From Terriglobia bacterium (GTDB taxonomy: Bacteria; Acidobacteriota; Terriglobia; UBA7540), in NCBI GenBank assembly GCA_030036915.1, contig JASHSC010000462.1:1-6866 (forward strand): a stretch of DNA of 6,866 nt, given 5' to 3'. The position numbers and the translations under genes are program-made. The notes under the pieces were generated by a model. That model was not told the origin of the DNA. It saw only the letters and a list, made by a program, of their open reading frames with translations, and did not search any database. Below, one piece after another: positions 5,693-6,866 of the stretch (its first letter is position 1; each line of letters starts with the position of its first letter).

Positions 5693-5837
5693 GGTGATAA
5701 ACGTCCAATGGGGTTACCGGCTCCGCACCCGTAAAATAACCCACCCCCTGCGTGAATTCCCGCAGTTATTCGCGTGACGAAGAGGGCGATACCGATCCAC
5801 GATTGCCTGTAATTCTATGTCACATCAATTACTTACC

Positions 5838-5948
5838 ATGAAGTATATAATTCCGAAAAAGCTGGAACTTAGATTGCTCATCTTGGCTGTCGGGTTGGTC
5901 TCTATGGGCGGATTCCTTGGCGGCTCCGCATGGACGCAACGGCAGTGA
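5838..5948 (+). CDS. Doubtful small ORF with signal-peptide-like sequence, possibly the remnant of a secreted protein gene
   Basis: A 36-codon plus-strand ORF (ATG 5838, TGA 5946-5948) encodes a basic start (MKYIIPKKLELR), a hydrophobic core (LLILAVGLVSMGGFLGGSA) and a WTQRQ end, which reads like a signal peptide with a possible cleavage site after GSA. Another frame stays open as a hydrophilic stretch to 6108, so a frameshifted secreted-protein gene is conceivable. No ribosome binding site is visible and no homologue is recognised. Confidence 0.25.
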   Translation: MKYIIPKKLELRLLILAVGLVSMGGFLGGSAWTQRQ

Positions 5949-6235
5949 GGCTTCGACACCGGGGCGCGAGAATACTAAAAATGAAGGTGCATCCGGGGAT
6001 GTGTATGAAAACAAAGAGGCGGAAAATCGGAAGTCTCAGGCACTTTGTGGGGCAGGCAAGCCACTGCTCATGCCCTCTGCCACTCAGAGAACGCTCTATT
6101 GGGGGTGACTCCCCAGAAGTTGTTGAAAATACTCATGTACGAAATTGGGTTTTGGCTTGCGTGGTCGACCTCAGTGAAGGGGATGGTGGTATTCGCGCGC
6201 GGTAAAGGAGGCGGACTGCAAAGGCGGCGGACGCG

Positions 6236-6866
6236 CTACGAATCGGTTTTGCTGGAGCGCGACCAATAGAGGTAAACCGGAATCCCGAGGAGCACAAGTG
6301 CCAAGCCGATGCCCGATTCCAGCGGCTTAATAAACAGGGAATTCAGAACGATCATCAATGCCGCAGCCGCGAAGGCAATGGGCAGAACCGGATAAGCGAG
6401 CACGCGATAAGGGCGCGCCGGGTCCGGCCGCTTGCGCCGCATGACAACGACGGACAGCACCGCCGCGGCATAAAAAATCCAGCCGGTGAAAATGACGTAG
6501 GTGTAAAGCTGTTCGTAGGTGCCACTGATGGCTAGCACGATGGCCCAGAATCCCTGGAGCAGCAGCGCAACGTGGGGAGTTTGAAAGCGCGGATGGATTC
6601 TTCCCACGCGCGAGAAGAACACGCCGTCGCGCGCCATGGCGAAGCAACCTCGGGCGCCACCCAGAATGGAGCCGTTCGTCGCGCCGAAGATCGAGCAAAG
6701 GATCAGGGCGGAAACAAACGCCGCGCCTTTCGGGCCCCAGAGGATTTCCATGGCCTTCGCCGCCACGCGCTGGTAGGCGTCCTGCGCGATGACGGGCAAA
6801 GACAACACTCGGAGATAGGCGAAGTTGGCCCAGAGATAAGCGGCAATAACGATCAGCGCGCCCAGC
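6236..6866 (-). CDS. APC-family amino acid permease, C-terminal half (start outside window)
   Basis: The frame enters at the right edge (one base of a split codon, then 209 codons) and stops at TAG 6238-6236. It encodes the second half of an amino acid/polyamine/organocation transporter of the inner membrane, which usually has 12 membrane helices; about six are visible here. Family marks are FGATNGSILGGARGCFAMARDG followed by IHPRFQTPHVALLLQG (key residues G, N, G and the MARDG motif), then GWIFYAAAVLSVVVMRRKRPD and RPYRVLAYPVLP, typical of the heteromeric LAT-like or YhdG-like branch. Substrate cannot be predicted. The C-terminal tail (YWSRSSKTDS) is short. No intrinsic terminator was recognised downstream, and the next minus-strand gene is more than 900 bases away, so it is probably the last gene of its unit. 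Confidence 0.88.
   Translation of the reverse strand, partial: LGALIVIAAYLWANFAYLRVLSLPVIAQDAYQRVAAKAMEILWGPKGAAFVSALILCSIFGATNGSILGGARGCFAMARDGVFFSRVGRIHPRFQTPHVALLLQGFWAIVLAISGTYEQLYTYVIFTGWIFYAAAVLSVVVMRRKRPDPARPYRVLAYPVLPIAFAAAALMIVLNSLFIKPLESGIGLALVLLGIPVYLYWSRSSKTDS

Larger units (their letters stand above)
5325..6235. other. Gene-poor intergenic region
   Basis: About 900 bases lie between the kelch-type gene and the permease without a convincing gene. All ORFs are short, without matching composition or ribosome binding sites. An A/T-rich stretch at 5445-5470 upstream of the kelch-type gene may hold its promoter (TAAAAT on the minus strand near 5453), but no fitting -35 box was found. 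A small hairpin, CTGCG/CGCAG flanked by AATAA/TTATT (5736-5770), has no T-tract. The other items here are listed separately. Confidence 0.6.

Noticed and set aside
1..6866. tRNA, rRNA, CRISPR array, insertion sequence or integrase
   Set aside because: Scanning both strands by eye found no cloverleaf tRNA, rRNA-like sequence, regularly spaced repeats or transposase-like frame.

Overview
The window looks like a chromosomal stretch of a GC-rich, Gram-negative-type bacterium, most likely an Acidobacteriota. This is inferred from gene content and protein style (a siroheme nitrite/sulfite reductase paired with a small conserved hypothetical, an IPT/kelch surface lipoprotein, a CcsA/HemX-like protein with its own promoter), not from a marker gene. 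Every confidently called gene lies on the minus strand, so transcription runs from high to low coordinates.

Layout, in transcription order. (1) 6866-6236: C-terminal half of an APC-family amino acid permease, cut by the window edge. (2) 6235-5325: about 900 bases with no convincing gene. It holds a doubtful signal-peptide-like small ORF on the plus strand, a pair of TTACGGAC direct repeats and a degenerate ACTGAGGC-type tandem repeat. (3) 5324-3810: exported protein with an IPT/TIG domain and kelch-like repeats. (4) 3809-3532: a regulatory leader. (5) 3531-1276: a 751-residue siroheme nitrite/sulfite reductase, followed 17 bases later by a 200-residue conserved hypothetical (1258-656). (6) 655-424: a 78-bp imperfect palindrome (524-601) and a promoter with a perfect TATAAT. 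(7) 423-1: N-terminal part of a CcsA/HemX-type membrane protein, cut by the window edge.

The main discovery is the leader at 3756-3532. It has a TTGACA/TATCCT promoter. Almost at the predicted transcription start comes a 32-codon ORF (3714-3616) with six Cys codons, five of them within eight codons. A strong hairpin with a T6-G-T5 tail (3589-3546) follows, immediately before the Shine-Dalgarno of the reductase. This is the architecture of a trp-type transcription attenuator, with cysteine as the sensed amino acid. The Cys codons in the leader are TGT in five of six cases, whereas all 12 Cys codons of the reductase are TGC. A segment at 3641-3630 can pair with the left arm of the terminator (10 of 12 positions), giving a candidate antiterminator whose position fits a ribosome stalled on the Cys cluster. 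The leader also suggests that the physiological substrate of the enzyme is sulfite (cysteine synthesis) rather than nitrite.

Working model (inference): when Cys-tRNA is scarce, ribosomes stall in the leader, the antiterminator forms, and the reductase and its partner are transcribed. When cysteine is plentiful, ribosomes run to the leader stop codon and the terminator forms.
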